This document shows positions 25,983 through 35,114 of a stretch of 64,000 bases of DNA, piece after piece. Within the stretch, counting starts at the first letter, position 1. Each line of letters begins with the position of its first letter. The notes under the pieces are model-generated. The model made no database searches, was not told the origin of the DNA, and worked only from the letters and a program-made list of their open reading frames with translations. Origin of the DNA: Clostridiaceae bacterium (GTDB lineage Bacteria; Bacillota; Clostridia; Peptostreptococcales; Natronincolaceae); NCBI GenBank assembly GCA_018432235.1, contig JAHDLO010000020.1:1-64000 (forward strand), given 5' to 3'. A program made the position numbers and the translations under genes.

Positions 25983-27812
25983 ATGTGCGGAGTAGTTGGA
26001 TATATAGGAGATAAAGAGGCAACATCAATTTTAATAGATGGTTTGGAAAAGCTGGAGTATAGAGGCTATGACTCAGCAGGACTGGCGGTATTTCACGATG
26101 GCGGAATCCAGATAAGAAAATATAAGGGAAGACTAAGCATATTGGCGGAAAATATTGCAGAGGAAAATCTCAGCAGTAAATTGGGCATCGGTCATACCAG
26201 ATGGGCCACCCACGGAGAGCCCTCCGACAGAAATGCCCATCCCCATACCAATGTGGCAGGAAATATCGCCGTCATCCATAACGGGATTATTGAAAACTAT
26301 ATGAAAATTAAGGAATGGCTGATTGAGGAGAAGAAAATTCAGTTTAAGTCTGAAACCGATTCAGAGGTAATCGCCCATCTGATAGATCATTTCTATGAGG
26401 GAGATTTGCTGCAGGCGGTTTACAAGGCCATCGATAAAATGGAGGGGGCCTATGCCATTGGCGTTATCTGCAAGGATGAGCCGGATAAAATCGTTGCAGT
26501 AAGAAAGGATAGCCCACTGATCGTCGGTATCGGAGAGGGAGAAAACTTCCTTGCTTCAGATATTCCTGCATTATTGAAATATACCAGAGATATGTACCTG
26601 ATAGAAAATGACGAGGTTGTTCTTCTGACAAAGGATAAGATATCAATTTTCAATGCGCTGGGTCAAGAGGTAAAGCGGGATGTCTTCGAGGTTACCTGGG
26701 ATGCTCAATCAGCAGAAAAGGAAGGCTACCAGCACTTTATGATAAAGGAAATCCATGAGCAGCCGAAGGGAATCCATGATACCCTTATGAGAAGGCTGGA
26801 TAAGGATAATAATATTATACTGGATGGTATCAAGCTGACTAAGCAGGACCTTGAGAAAATAAATAAGGTCTATATTGTAGCTTGCGGTACCGCTTATCAT
26901 GCAGGACTGGTGGGACGCTTTGCTATTGAGAAATTTGCAAAGGTGCCTGTAGAGGTGGATGTTGCATCAGAATTTAGATATAGAGATCCCTTCGTGGATG
27001 AAAACACATTATTTATAGCCGTGAGCCAGTCGGGAGAAACCCTAGACACTCTAGCTGCCCTCAGGGAAGCCAAGAGAAAGGGCGCAAGAATAATGTCGAT
27101 TGTAAACGTGGTAGGCAGCTCTGTAGCCAGAGAATCCCACGACGTATTCTACACCTGGGCTGGGCCGGAAATAGCCGTTGCTTCAACCAAGGCCTATACC
27201 ACCCAAATGATCGCTATGTACCTGCTGGCATTATATATGGGCAGAACCAAAAACACCATCGATAAGGCATATTACGATCAAACAATAGCAGAGCTGAAGA
27301 CCATGCCGGATAAGGTTCAGCAAATACTGAATCATGTAGGAGAAATTCAGCAGCTGGCGGATGCTCAATTCAATAATGAAAGTGTATTTTTCATGGGCAG
27401 AGGCGTGGACGTCAACGTGGCTCATGAAGGCTCCTTGAAGCTAAAGGAAATCTCCTATATCAATTCCTTTGCTATAGCAGCAGGAGAGCTAAAGCATGGT
27501 ACCATCGCCTTGATAGAGGACGGCACTTTGGTAGTAGCAGTAGCAACTCAGCATCATCTCTTTGAAAAAATGCTATCCAATATTCAAGAGGTTAGAGCAA
27601 GAGGCGCCTATGTGGTGGCAGTGGCTAAGGAGAGCAACAAGGAGGTAGAAAAAACCTCTGATATCGTGATGTATATCCCCGACACAATGGACGAATTGGC
27701 ACCAGTGTTGAGCATCATACCATTACAGCTACTATCCTACTATATCGCTGTAGCCAGAGGCTGCGATGTCGACAAGCCAAAGAACCTTGCAAAGTCAGTT
27801 ACTGTCGAATAG
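25983..27812 (+). CDS. glmS: Glutamine--fructose-6-phosphate aminotransferase (isomerizing)
   Basis: A 609-aa enzyme that makes glucosamine-6-phosphate from fructose-6-phosphate and glutamine. The ATG at 25983 gives MCGVVGYIG, with the catalytic cysteine at position 2 after Met removal. An upstream TTG frame start at 25914 is not real. The glutaminase domain (about 1-235) includes GHTRWATHG. Two SIS domains follow, with CGTAYHAG and SQSGETLDT. The C-terminal KNLAKSVTVE is standard. Regulation by the upstream ribozyme is expected. Confidence 0.98.
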   Translation: MCGVVGYIGDKEATSILIDGLEKLEYRGYDSAGLAVFHDGGIQIRKYKGRLSILAENIAEENLSSKLGIGHTRWATHGEPSDRNAHPHTNVAGNIAVIHNGIIENYMKIKEWLIEEKKIQFKSETDSEVIAHLIDHFYEGDLLQAVYKAIDKMEGAYAIGVICKDEPDKIVAVRKDSPLIVGIGEGENFLASDIPALLKYTRDMYLIENDEVVLLTKDKISIFNALGQEVKRDVFEVTWDAQSAEKEGYQHFMIKEIHEQPKGIHDTLMRRLDKDNNIILDGIKLTKQDLEKINKVYIVACGTAYHAGLVGRFAIEKFAKVPVEVDVASEFRYRDPFVDENTLFIAVSQSGETLDTLAALREAKRKGARIMSIVNVVGSSVARESHDVFYTWAGPEIAVASTKAYTTQMIAMYLLALYMGRTKNTIDKAYYDQTIAELKTMPDKVQQILNHVGEIQQLADAQFNNESVFFMGRGVDVNVAHEGSLKLKEISYINSFAIAAGELKHGTIALIEDGTLVVAVATQHHLFEKMLSNIQEVRARGAYVVAVAKESNKEVEKTSDIVMYIPDTMDELAPVLSIIPLQLLSYYIAVARGCDVDKPKNLAKSVTVE

Positions 27813-27894
27813 GGTATTTCCTGGGCAATAAATCGGGTGTTAGCTTAGATAAAATCGATTAATAAAGGAATTAAAAGATAAAAGTAAAACAATG

Positions 27895-27944
27895 AACCCC
27901 ACAGCGGCTAGGTGAAGTAGCGCCTGATTGCTGTGGGGTTTTGT
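27895..27944 (+). terminator. Rho-independent terminator after glmS
   Basis: AACCCCACAGC pairs perfectly with GCTGTGGGGTT across a 24-nt loop and is followed by TTGTTTG. Confidence 0.85.
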
Positions 27945-28039
27945 TTGTACAAATATACTTGAATTATCTCAAGAACCAAATAGCTTAATTACAGTGCTTT
28001 AAAGGGCATGAATGGATGAAGTTTTTTACGTATATATGC

Positions 28040-28072
28040 TTGACACAACATAAACGTTTCATTACAATGAAA
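28040..28072 (+). promoter_or_regulatory. Sigma-A promoter with palindromic operator
   Basis: TTGACA (28040-28045) and TACAAT (28063-28068) are separated by 17 nt. TTTCATT-AC-AATGAAA (28057-28072) is a 7-bp inverted repeat covering the -10. AATGAAA-like copies recur downstream to 28110. The winged-helix protein encoded next could bind here and repress itself. Confidence 0.7.
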
Positions 28073-28122
28073 GTATATTCTTTTAAATGAAAATATTTTC
28101 GATTTAATGAAAGGAAATTGAT

Positions 28123-28677
28123 ATGGAAGAGACAAAAAACTTTATGTTTAACAAGAATCCGATGTTGGTTCTCTCATATTTATCTAAGAATATTTCAAAG
28201 GATAATATTGCTTCGCATATTTCAAGGGATCTTTCTTTAGCTATTGGGAGTGTACATGGAATTTTAAAAGAGTTTGAGAGAGCATGCATTGTTAAAAGTA
28301 GACGAGTGGGGAAATCAATACTGTACGAGATTAATAAAGATGAGCCTCTTGTCAAATCCTTTAGAGTGTTTGATAACTTAATAGAACTACGACCTTTAAT
28401 AGAGATGCTAAAACCTAATACAAGGAAGATTGTATTATTTGGCAGTTGCGCTAAGGGGGAGGATAATTCTGAAAGTGATTTTGACCTTTTAATTGTGGCA
28501 GATGAAGCAGAGTATGCTACCATATTAGACAGTATATCTAAGTATGAGATTGACCGTGAGATTAAACCAATTATCTTAGATACTTTTGAGTTTATGGAAA
28601 TGGAAAGCAATGAACCAGTGTTTTACAAAGAAGTAATTAAAGGAATTGAGTTATGGGAGGTAAGTGATGATAAATAA
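28123..28677 (+). CDS. Winged-helix plus minimal nucleotidyltransferase (MNT) protein
   Basis: A 184-aa fusion of an N-terminal winged helix (about residues 10-75) and a minimal nucleotidyltransferase domain (about 95-180). The domain has GS at 107-108 in LFGSCAKG and the metal-binding D119-x-D121 in SDFDLLIV. MNT proteins usually pair with HEPN proteins as antitoxins that AMPylate the HEPN toxin. Here no HEPN gene remains; an overlapping ATG opens only seven codons. The next gene is an unrelated HD protein. Function as an orphan regulator is inferred. Confidence 0.82.
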   Translation: MEETKNFMFNKNPMLVLSYLSKNISKDNIASHISRDLSLAIGSVHGILKEFERACIVKSRRVGKSILYEINKDEPLVKSFRVFDNLIELRPLIEMLKPNTRKIVLFGSCAKGEDNSESDFDLLIVADEAEYATILDSISKYEIDREIKPIILDTFEFMEMESNEPVFYKEVIKGIELWEVSDDK

Positions 28678-28690
28678 GTACAAAATTTAA
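28667..28690 (+). pseudogene. Seven-codon stub at the place of a HEPN partner
   Basis: An ATG overlapping the MNT gene by 11 nt opens MINKYKI followed by TAA. Such an overlap is the normal position of a HEPN gene, and this N-terminus looks like one from memory. The rest appears deleted. The evidence is thin. Confidence 0.3.
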
Positions 28691-28708
28691 GACAGGGGGG
28701 CTGAATAT

Positions 28709-29203
28709 ATGAGTGTTGAAGCTAATATGCTCAAGAAAACCATAGCATACTTCGAGGGTGATGTTAAAAGAATCAACCACGCCCTAAAGGTCTATGGCTT
28801 TGCCAAGAGCATCGGTGAGCTGGAGGGAATGTCTGAAGAAAAGCTTAGGGTCTTAGAACTGGCAGCCATTTTGCATGATATAGGGATTAAGGAGAGCGAA
28901 AGAAAATATGCCTCCTCTGCTGGAAAATATCAAGAGCTGGAGGGTCCTCCAATTGCGAAAGCGCTTTTGCAGGGCTTCGACCTAGCAAATCAGATAGTGG
29001 ATAGAGTTTGCTATCTAATAGGCAATCATCATAGCTATAGTAAAATAGATGATTTAGATTTTCAAATATTAGTGGAGGCAGACTTTTTGGTGAATATCTT
29101 TGAGGATGGTATGACGGAGGATCAGATCGCTTCCATTAGGCGTAAATACTTTAAGACCAGTACAGGCATGGATTATTTGAACAGCCTGTATGGCAGGAGC
29201 TAG
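28709..29203 (+). CDS. HD-domain phosphohydrolase-like protein
   Basis: A 164-aa HD-domain protein. Metal ligands are visible as H24 in RINHALKV, H56-D57 in AILHDIGI, the HH of IGNHHSY and the D of EADFLV. Such small HD proteins hydrolyse nucleotides or phosphates; the substrate is unknown. The start has AGGGGGG 10 nt upstream. Its codon usage is like the core genes rather than like the AT-rich MNT gene before it. Confidence 0.85.
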   Translation: MSVEANMLKKTIAYFEGDVKRINHALKVYGFAKSIGELEGMSEEKLRVLELAAILHDIGIKESERKYASSAGKYQELEGPPIAKALLQGFDLANQIVDRVCYLIGNHHSYSKIDDLDFQILVEADFLVNIFEDGMTEDQIASIRRKYFKTSTGMDYLNSLYGRS

Positions 29204-29334
29204 AAGACGAGTGCCAGTGTTTGCTATTAGAGCTGAGGTATAGCTCGCAAAATGCTTCTGAGCTAGATGGAGGAAGAAGGAATGCTGCAGCTTAAAGACC
29301 ATAGGATTGTTAAATAAGCTTTATGGAGGTTATT

Positions 29335-30093
29335 ATGAAGAAAAAGCGCTTTAGCCTATTCCTTTTACTAGGTCTTATCCTATTTCTCAGTGGCTGTGGG
29401 CATGGGGGAACTGTCATTAGCACTGCGGAATTAAAGCGCCAGATTGAAGAAGAGAATTTTATCTTCTATAGCCTGAATAATGATACAAAGCATTTACAAG
29501 AAATTGTAGAGGCCTTGGAGGACAGCTATCTGCCCTTAACCCAGAAGCTGGGGGTGGATTTAAATGAAAAAACAAAGGTATATGTCTACCCCAACGAGGC
29601 TTCTCTTAAAAATGCTGTAAACCGGAATTATAAGTTTATGCTGGGATATGCTGGAGATAAGGAAATTCATATAGTATCGCTACTCTCCCTCAGAAGAGGC
29701 TACACCAAGAAGGATTTTAAGGCCTTAGCCATACATGAATTTGTGCATGTCTTGGTCAAGGAAATCAATGCTGTTGGCGTACCTCAGTGGCTGGATGAAG
29801 GTCTGGCAGCATACGAAGCCCAGCAAATGTACAGTCAATGGACCAGAAGGATAAAGCAAAGTGTAGCTAATGGAACAGTGCCAAGCTTAGACGATTTAAA
29901 GTGGCAGTTGTATGAAGTCGATGACGGCTATGCCTTCTCCTATACCATAGTAGAATACATAGTAGCAGAGTACGGCTATGAGAAATTAATTGAGTTAATA
30001 AGCTCACCTTATAATTTTAATACCGTACTGGGGGTGGATAAGGTGGTATTTGAGGAAAACTGGAATAGCTTTCTAAAGGAAAGCTATAAATGA
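29335..30093 (+). CDS. Lipoprotein zinc metallopeptidase (gluzincin-like)
   Basis: A 252-aa exported lipoprotein. A basic N-terminus and hydrophobic stretch lead to the lipobox LSGC with C21 as lipidation site. The zinc motif HEFVH (H134, E135, H138) is followed by WLDEGLA with E155 as probable third ligand, the peptidase-MA pattern. The ATG at 29335 is chosen because GGAGG lies 6 nt upstream; an ATG at 29323 overlaps that site. The substrate is unknown. It acts on the outer face of the membrane. Confidence 0.8.
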   Translation: MKKKRFSLFLLLGLILFLSGCGHGGTVISTAELKRQIEEENFIFYSLNNDTKHLQEIVEALEDSYLPLTQKLGVDLNEKTKVYVYPNEASLKNAVNRNYKFMLGYAGDKEIHIVSLLSLRRGYTKKDFKALAIHEFVHVLVKEINAVGVPQWLDEGLAAYEAQQMYSQWTRRIKQSVANGTVPSLDDLKWQLYEVDDGYAFSYTIVEYIVAEYGYEKLIELISSPYNFNTVLGVDKVVFEENWNSFLKESYK

Positions 30094-30170
30094 GGCTAGA
30101 TAGAGCTTTAAAAAAGACCGGTTTTTGATAAATGAAATCGACTAATAATTAGAACAGGGTGGTTAGGAAA

Positions 30171-31019
30171 ATGAAGCTTAAAATAAGGAGGCACCGAATG
30201 CTGCTTTTAATCATGTGCATACTGGCTTTTTTGATATGGCATAACAACACCATAGTGGTTAGTCATATTACCTATTCAAGCCCCAAGCTGCCGGAAAGCT
30301 TTGAGGGCTATCGGATTTTACAGGTTTCAGACTTGCACAATAAGGACTTTCACGGTAGGTTAACCAACAAAATCAAGGAAGCTAAGCCGGATATCATTGT
30401 AATTACCGGAGATCTGATCGACCATAGAAAAACCAAGCTGGCGGTGGCGGTGGATTTTGTGGCGGATATCAAAGACATAGCACCCATATACTATGTGACA
30501 GGCAACCATGAACAGGCATCTGATGAGCGGGGGCCACTAATGGCGGCACTGGAGGTATTAGGGGTACATATTATGGATAACGAATATAGAGAAATTAGCT
30601 TAGGCGATGAGAAAATAGGAATTATGGGAATCCCAGACCCCAGTATACAGCAAAGGCTTGGGGGCTATGATTGGATGGATCAGCACGGGTATGTGCATAG
30701 CTGGCTGCTAGAATTGCTTAAGGACGTAGAAACAGACTTTAATATCCTATTATCCCATAGACCGGAGAAATTTGACAGCTACAGGGCAGCAGAAATAGAT
30801 TTGGTTTTTAGCGGTCATGCCCATGGTGGACAAATCAGAATACCCTTTATCGGCGGTGTTATAGCGCCTCACCAAGGTCTATTTCCCAAGTATACCAGCG
30901 GTATGCATACTGATGCAGGAACCTCTATGGTTGTCAGCCGAGGCTTGGGCAATAGCTTATTTCCCTTAAGGGTACTGAATCCCCCTGAGGTGGTTGTTGT
31001 TACCCTAAGCAAGGCATAA
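30171..31019 (+). CDS. Membrane-anchored calcineurin-like metallophosphoesterase (YkuE-like)
   Basis: A 282-aa protein with one N-terminal membrane helix (about residues 8-26) and a calcineurin-type domain. Metal motifs in order are VSDLHN, TGDLID, GNHE, LSHRPE and SGHAHGGQ. YkuE-like enzymes act at the cell surface on phosphate esters. The ATG at 30171 fits the basic stretch before the helix; a GTG at 30159 is the alternative. A dispersed repeat starts within the stop codon region. Confidence 0.85.
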   Translation: MKLKIRRHRMLLLIMCILAFLIWHNNTIVVSHITYSSPKLPESFEGYRILQVSDLHNKDFHGRLTNKIKEAKPDIIVITGDLIDHRKTKLAVAVDFVADIKDIAPIYYVTGNHEQASDERGPLMAALEVLGVHIMDNEYREISLGDEKIGIMGIPDPSIQQRLGGYDWMDQHGYVHSWLLELLKDVETDFNILLSHRPEKFDSYRAAEIDLVFSGHAHGGQIRIPFIGGVIAPHQGLFPKYTSGMHTDAGTSMVVSRGLGNSLFPLRVLNPPEVVVVTLSKA

Positions 31020-31047
31020 CGTGCCAAGGGGACGTTTTGTTTGTCAC
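31018..31047 (+). repeat. Dispersed 30-bp repeat, copy A
   Basis: AACGTGCCA, then A, then GGGGACGTTTTGTTTGTCAC. It begins in the stop region of the phosphoesterase gene. Copy B at 42092-42121 differs at one base. It resembles an intergenic repeat found scattered in related clostridial genomes, from memory. Confidence 0.75.
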
Positions 31048-31530
31048 GTTATACATGTAAACAGGTATCTTATAGTAAAATAAAGTGCTTGAGCAAATAA
31101 ACTTTACTATACAATTTAAAGCTGACGCTTAATTCCCGTAGTAACCAGGAGAAAATCCTTGTTCGCTGCGGGAATTGTTTTTTTGATGGTAAAATTGCTG
31201 GGGAATCCTGCAATTGTATCTTAATTGCTTTTGTTTCTTAAAGGCATGATTACAACCTAAAATACATCAATTATTTTTTGTATTTTGTATATTTAAAGAG
31301 GGGATTTAAGAAATTTATTTTAATGAGACAGAAAACGATTCCAATGAAAACAAGTCTATTGCTGAAGTACACAAATTAGGGACGTATTTGCTTAAAGACA
31401 TTTGTTAAAAAAATAACCTCTGTTTTCTAAAATTTTTTTTCGGATTTATGATAAGGTTACCAATTTTAAAACTCCAATATTTCCAGCAAATAAATATTTT
31501 TAATTTTCAAAAAAATGAAAAAAATAGTGT
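31048..31530. other. Long AT-rich intergenic region before nifH
   Basis: Apart from the terminator near 31131-31184, I see no gene or repeat here. Base composition is strongly A/T with long A and T runs. Confidence 0.4.
31131..31184 (+). terminator. Rho-independent terminator
   Basis: AATTCCCG (31131-31138) pairs with CGGGAATT (31169-31176) and is followed by GTTTTTTT. The loop is long and can form a second small hairpin. Confidence 0.75.
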
Positions 31531-31571
31531 TTGTATTGCAAAAACAATTGTGATATATTTGTTTAAACAAA
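31531..31571 (+). promoter_or_regulatory. Candidate nifH promoter with palindrome at the start site
   Basis: TTGTAT (31531-31536) and TATATT (31554-31559) are 17 nt apart, with an extended -10 TG just upstream. The perfect 14-nt palindrome TTTGTTTAAACAAA (31558-31571) lies on the expected start site and is a candidate operator. No -24/-12 element is seen. Confidence 0.5.
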
Positions 31572-31684
31572 ATAATCGGTGAATAAAAAACACAATCAAC
31601 CGACGTAATACGAACGATGAAACAAGCATTAGAAAAAAAGATAGGTTTTTTTGCTGGCGAAGGGAGGGCTTCATATGAAATGAA

Positions 31685-31697
31685 GTATACAGTATAC
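31685..31697 (+). promoter_or_regulatory. 13-nt palindrome in the nifH leader
   Basis: GTATAC-A-GTATAC is a perfect dyad, 60 nt before nifH. It could be a protein-binding site or part of an RNA structure in the long leader. Confidence 0.4.
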
Positions 31698-31757
31698 GGA
31701 ATGCGCGTATTGTGGTAGGCATTGTTATTAAACCGAGTATGGGATAGAAAGGAATGA

Positions 31758-32582
<825 letters not shown>

Positions 32583-32744
32583 TGGAGTGATTTAAGGCAG
32601 TAAAACTTAGATTTCCCGGCAAGGATTCAAGTTAGCCAACACCCCACATACCATAACAATCATATCACAAATTATCGAAATGCGTCAATAAAGGGGTTAC
32701 GGCTTGCATAACGAGTAAAATACGGTTATGAAAGGGGTATTTCC

Positions 32745-33071
32745 ATGAAGCTAATAAGAGCGATTATACGGCCTGAAAAGGTGGCGGATGTACTGACAGA
32801 ATTAAGCGATGCGGGTTTTCCTGCTGTGACCAAGCTGGATGTAGTGGGGCGTGGAAAGCAGCGAGGGATTAAGGTAGGGGATGTATATTACGATGAAATT
32901 CCCAAAAACCTGTTGATGTTTGTCTGTGAGGATGAATATAAGGATCATGTCGTTGAGGTAATTAAGCGAAAGTCTAAAACCGGAGAAAAGGGTGCCTTTG
33001 GGGACGGTAAGATTTTTGTAAGCGATGTGGAGGAAGTATATACCATTAGCAGTGGCGAGAAGAAGCTGTAG
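32745..33071 (+). CDS. nifI1: Nitrogenase PII-like regulator NifI1
   Basis: A 108-aa member of the GlnB family with the divergent T-loop region typical of NifI1 (GRGKQRGIKVGDVYYDE) and the C-terminal GDGKIFVSDVEEVY block. NifI1 and NifI2 together switch nitrogenase off after ammonium addition in methanogens and some Clostridia by binding NifDK. It sits between nifH and nifD, the standard place. A 162-nt gap separates it from nifH. Confidence 0.93.
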   Translation: MKLIRAIIRPEKVADVLTELSDAGFPAVTKLDVVGRGKQRGIKVGDVYYDEIPKNLLMFVCEDEYKDHVVEVIKRKSKTGEKGAFGDGKIFVSDVEEVYTISSGEKKL

Positions 33072-33087
33072 AGGGGAGAGAGCTGAC

Positions 33088-33474
33088 GTGAAGGAAATCA
33101 TTGCAATTATTCGAATGAACAAAGTCAATCAAACCAAAAGCAGCTTAGCACTAGAAGGCTTTCCTGCCTTTACCTGCTTGAGGGTCTTTGGAAGAGGAAA
33201 AAAGGAAGTTAAATATGAGGTTATCGATGAACTGTCGGTGGTTAGGGGTGAAGTCCATCCCATGATAGCCGAGGCGGCTTCAGAGGGCCATAGATTACTT
33301 CCGAAAAGAATGATTAGTGTGACGGTACCTGATGCTGATGCGGAAAAGGTCATCAAAGCCATTATAGCGGTGAATAAAACAGGTCACCCTGGGGACGGCA
33401 AGATTTTTGTATTGCCTATGGGTGAAGCCTATAGGGTTCGTACCGGTGAAACAGGAGATCAAGCTATTCAATAG
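33088..33474 (+). CDS. nifI2: Nitrogenase PII-like regulator NifI2
   Basis: A 128-aa GlnB-family protein with the longer T-loop of NifI2 (after GRGKKEVKYEV) and the C-terminal GDGKIFVLPMGEAYRVRTGE block. The GTG at 33088 has GAGGGGAGA upstream and gives MKEIIAIIR; the frame continues upstream into nifI1 but without a suitable start. It binds 2-oxoglutarate and, together with NifI1, controls NifDK activity. Confidence 0.92.
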   Translation: MKEIIAIIRMNKVNQTKSSLALEGFPAFTCLRVFGRGKKEVKYEVIDELSVVRGEVHPMIAEAASEGHRLLPKRMISVTVPDADAEKVIKAIIAVNKTGHPGDGKIFVLPMGEAYRVRTGETGDQAIQ

Positions 33475-33509
33475 AGAGAATAGTAAGCTTTGAAAAGGAG
33501 TGAGGGAAG

Positions 33510-35114
33510 ATGGCAATTGAGAAATCAATCGAGGATATTTTAGAGCAATACCCGGCTAAAGTAAGAAAAAATAGAATTAAGCATATTGTCAAAAAGACTG
33601 ATGATAAAAAATCAGAAATCGAGGCCAATACCCGCACAATCCCAGGGATTATTACAAACCGTGGCTGCTGCTTCGCAGGATGTAAGGGGGTTGTATTGGC
33701 TCCCTTAAAGGATGTTGTGCATATCGTCCATGGCCCCGTCGGCTGTTCCTATTACACATGGGGCACCAGAAGACATAAAGGTAGGTCTGCACAGGGGGAG
33801 CAAAACTTCTTGAGCTATTGCTTTACTACTGATATGCAGGAAAGTGATATTGTCTTTGGCGGAGAGAAAAAGCTTAGACAGGCAATAAAAGAGGCCTATG
33901 AGCTGTTTAAACCAGAGGCAATTACCATTTCTGCCACCTGTCCCGTCGGCTTGATTGGAGATGACTTGAATGCTGTTGCCAGAGAGGCAGAGGAGCTTTA
34001 CGGTATTCAGGTGCTGCCCTTCAACTGTGAAGGCTACAAGGGGGTCAGCCAGTCAGCAGGCCATCATATTGCCAATAACGTCCTGATGAAAGATGTTATC
34101 GGTACTGGAGATGCAGAAACAAAGCCCTATGCCATCAATATTATGGGGGAGTACAATATCGGTGGTGACGGTTGGGAAATCGCCAGAGTATTGGATAAAA
34201 TCGGCTACCATATTGTTTCCATCATGACAGGGGATGGCACCTACAAGGAATTGAAAAGCTCCCATAAGGCGGATTTAAACCTGGTTCAGTGCCACCGTTC
34301 CATTAACTATATTGCAGAGATGATTGAGATTAAATATGGTACTCCCTGGCTGAAGGTGAATTTTATCGGACTGAAAAATACAGTTGAAACCCTTAGAAAT
34401 GTGGCGAAGTATTTTGGAGATGAAAAGCTAATCCAGCGTACTGAAGAGGTCATCGCAGAGGAGCTGGTGGAGGCTGAGGAAACTTTGGAGGTCTATAAAA
34501 GGATGACGGAGGGTAGAACTGCTATCCTGTATGTCGGCGGCTCCAGAGCCCATCACTATCAAGGGCTGCTGCGTGAATTAGGTGTAGAGACTGTGGTTGC
34601 AGGCTATGAATTTGGCCACCGTGACGATTATGAAGGCCGTGAGGTGCTTCCCCATATTAAGGTGGATGCAGACAGTAGAAATATTCCTGATTTACATGTA
34701 GAAAAGGATGAAAAGAACTATCGCCTCTATCTTTCGGAAGAAAAGATGGTGGAATTAAAAAAATTCATGCCCTTGAGCGCTTATGAAGGCTTGATTAAGG
34801 AAATGAAGGAAGGCGGTTATGTCATTGATGATTTGAACCACTTCGAAACTGAAGAATTACTAAAGAGCCTGAAGCCAGATCTATTCTGCTCCGGTATCAA
34901 GGATAAATATATGGCACAAAAAATGGGGATTTTCTCTAAACAGCTGCATTCCTACGATTACAGCGGTCCCTATGCAGGCTTTAGAGGAGCTGTACAATTT
35001 GCAAAGGACATTGCCATGGGGATGAATACACCGACTTGGAGCTTCATCCAACCACCATGGCAGCAAGCACCATTACTTGAAGGCGAAGTTGCAGAGGAGG
35101 TGGCATCATGCTAA
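33510..35114 (+). CDS. nifD: Nitrogenase molybdenum-iron protein alpha chain
   Basis: A 534-aa catalytic subunit. P-cluster ligands C53, C79 and C144 are visible, and the FeMo-cofactor ligands are C261 (in LVQCHRS) and H480 (in LHSYDYSG). Q181 and H185 in GVSQSAGHH match Q191 and H195 of Azotobacter. The protein is about 40 residues longer than the Azotobacter chain because of an insertion near residues 380-440, as in Clostridium pasteurianum. It overlaps nifK by 7 nt. The ligand set argues for the molybdenum enzyme; no vnfG or anfG is present. Confidence 0.97.
   Translation: MAIEKSIEDILEQYPAKVRKNRIKHIVKKTDDKKSEIEANTRTIPGIITNRGCCFAGCKGVVLAPLKDVVHIVHGPVGCSYYTWGTRRHKGRSAQGEQNFLSYCFTTDMQESDIVFGGEKKLRQAIKEAYELFKPEAITISATCPVGLIGDDLNAVAREAEELYGIQVLPFNCEGYKGVSQSAGHHIANNVLMKDVIGTGDAETKPYAINIMGEYNIGGDGWEIARVLDKIGYHIVSIMTGDGTYKELKSSHKADLNLVQCHRSINYIAEMIEIKYGTPWLKVNFIGLKNTVETLRNVAKYFGDEKLIQRTEEVIAEELVEAEETLEVYKRMTEGRTAILYVGGSRAHHYQGLLRELGVETVVAGYEFGHRDDYEGREVLPHIKVDADSRNIPDLHVEKDEKNYRLYLSEEKMVELKKFMPLSAYEGLIKEMKEGGYVIDDLNHFETEELLKSLKPDLFCSGIKDKYMAQKMGIFSKQLHSYDYSGPYAGFRGAVQFAKDIAMGMNTPTWSFIQPPWQQAPLLEGEVAEEVASC

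Noticed and set aside
31500..31757. Sigma-54 promoter for nifH
   Set aside because: I looked for GG-N10-GC with TGGCA/TTGC context and found none; the only good promoter is of the sigma-A extended -10 type.
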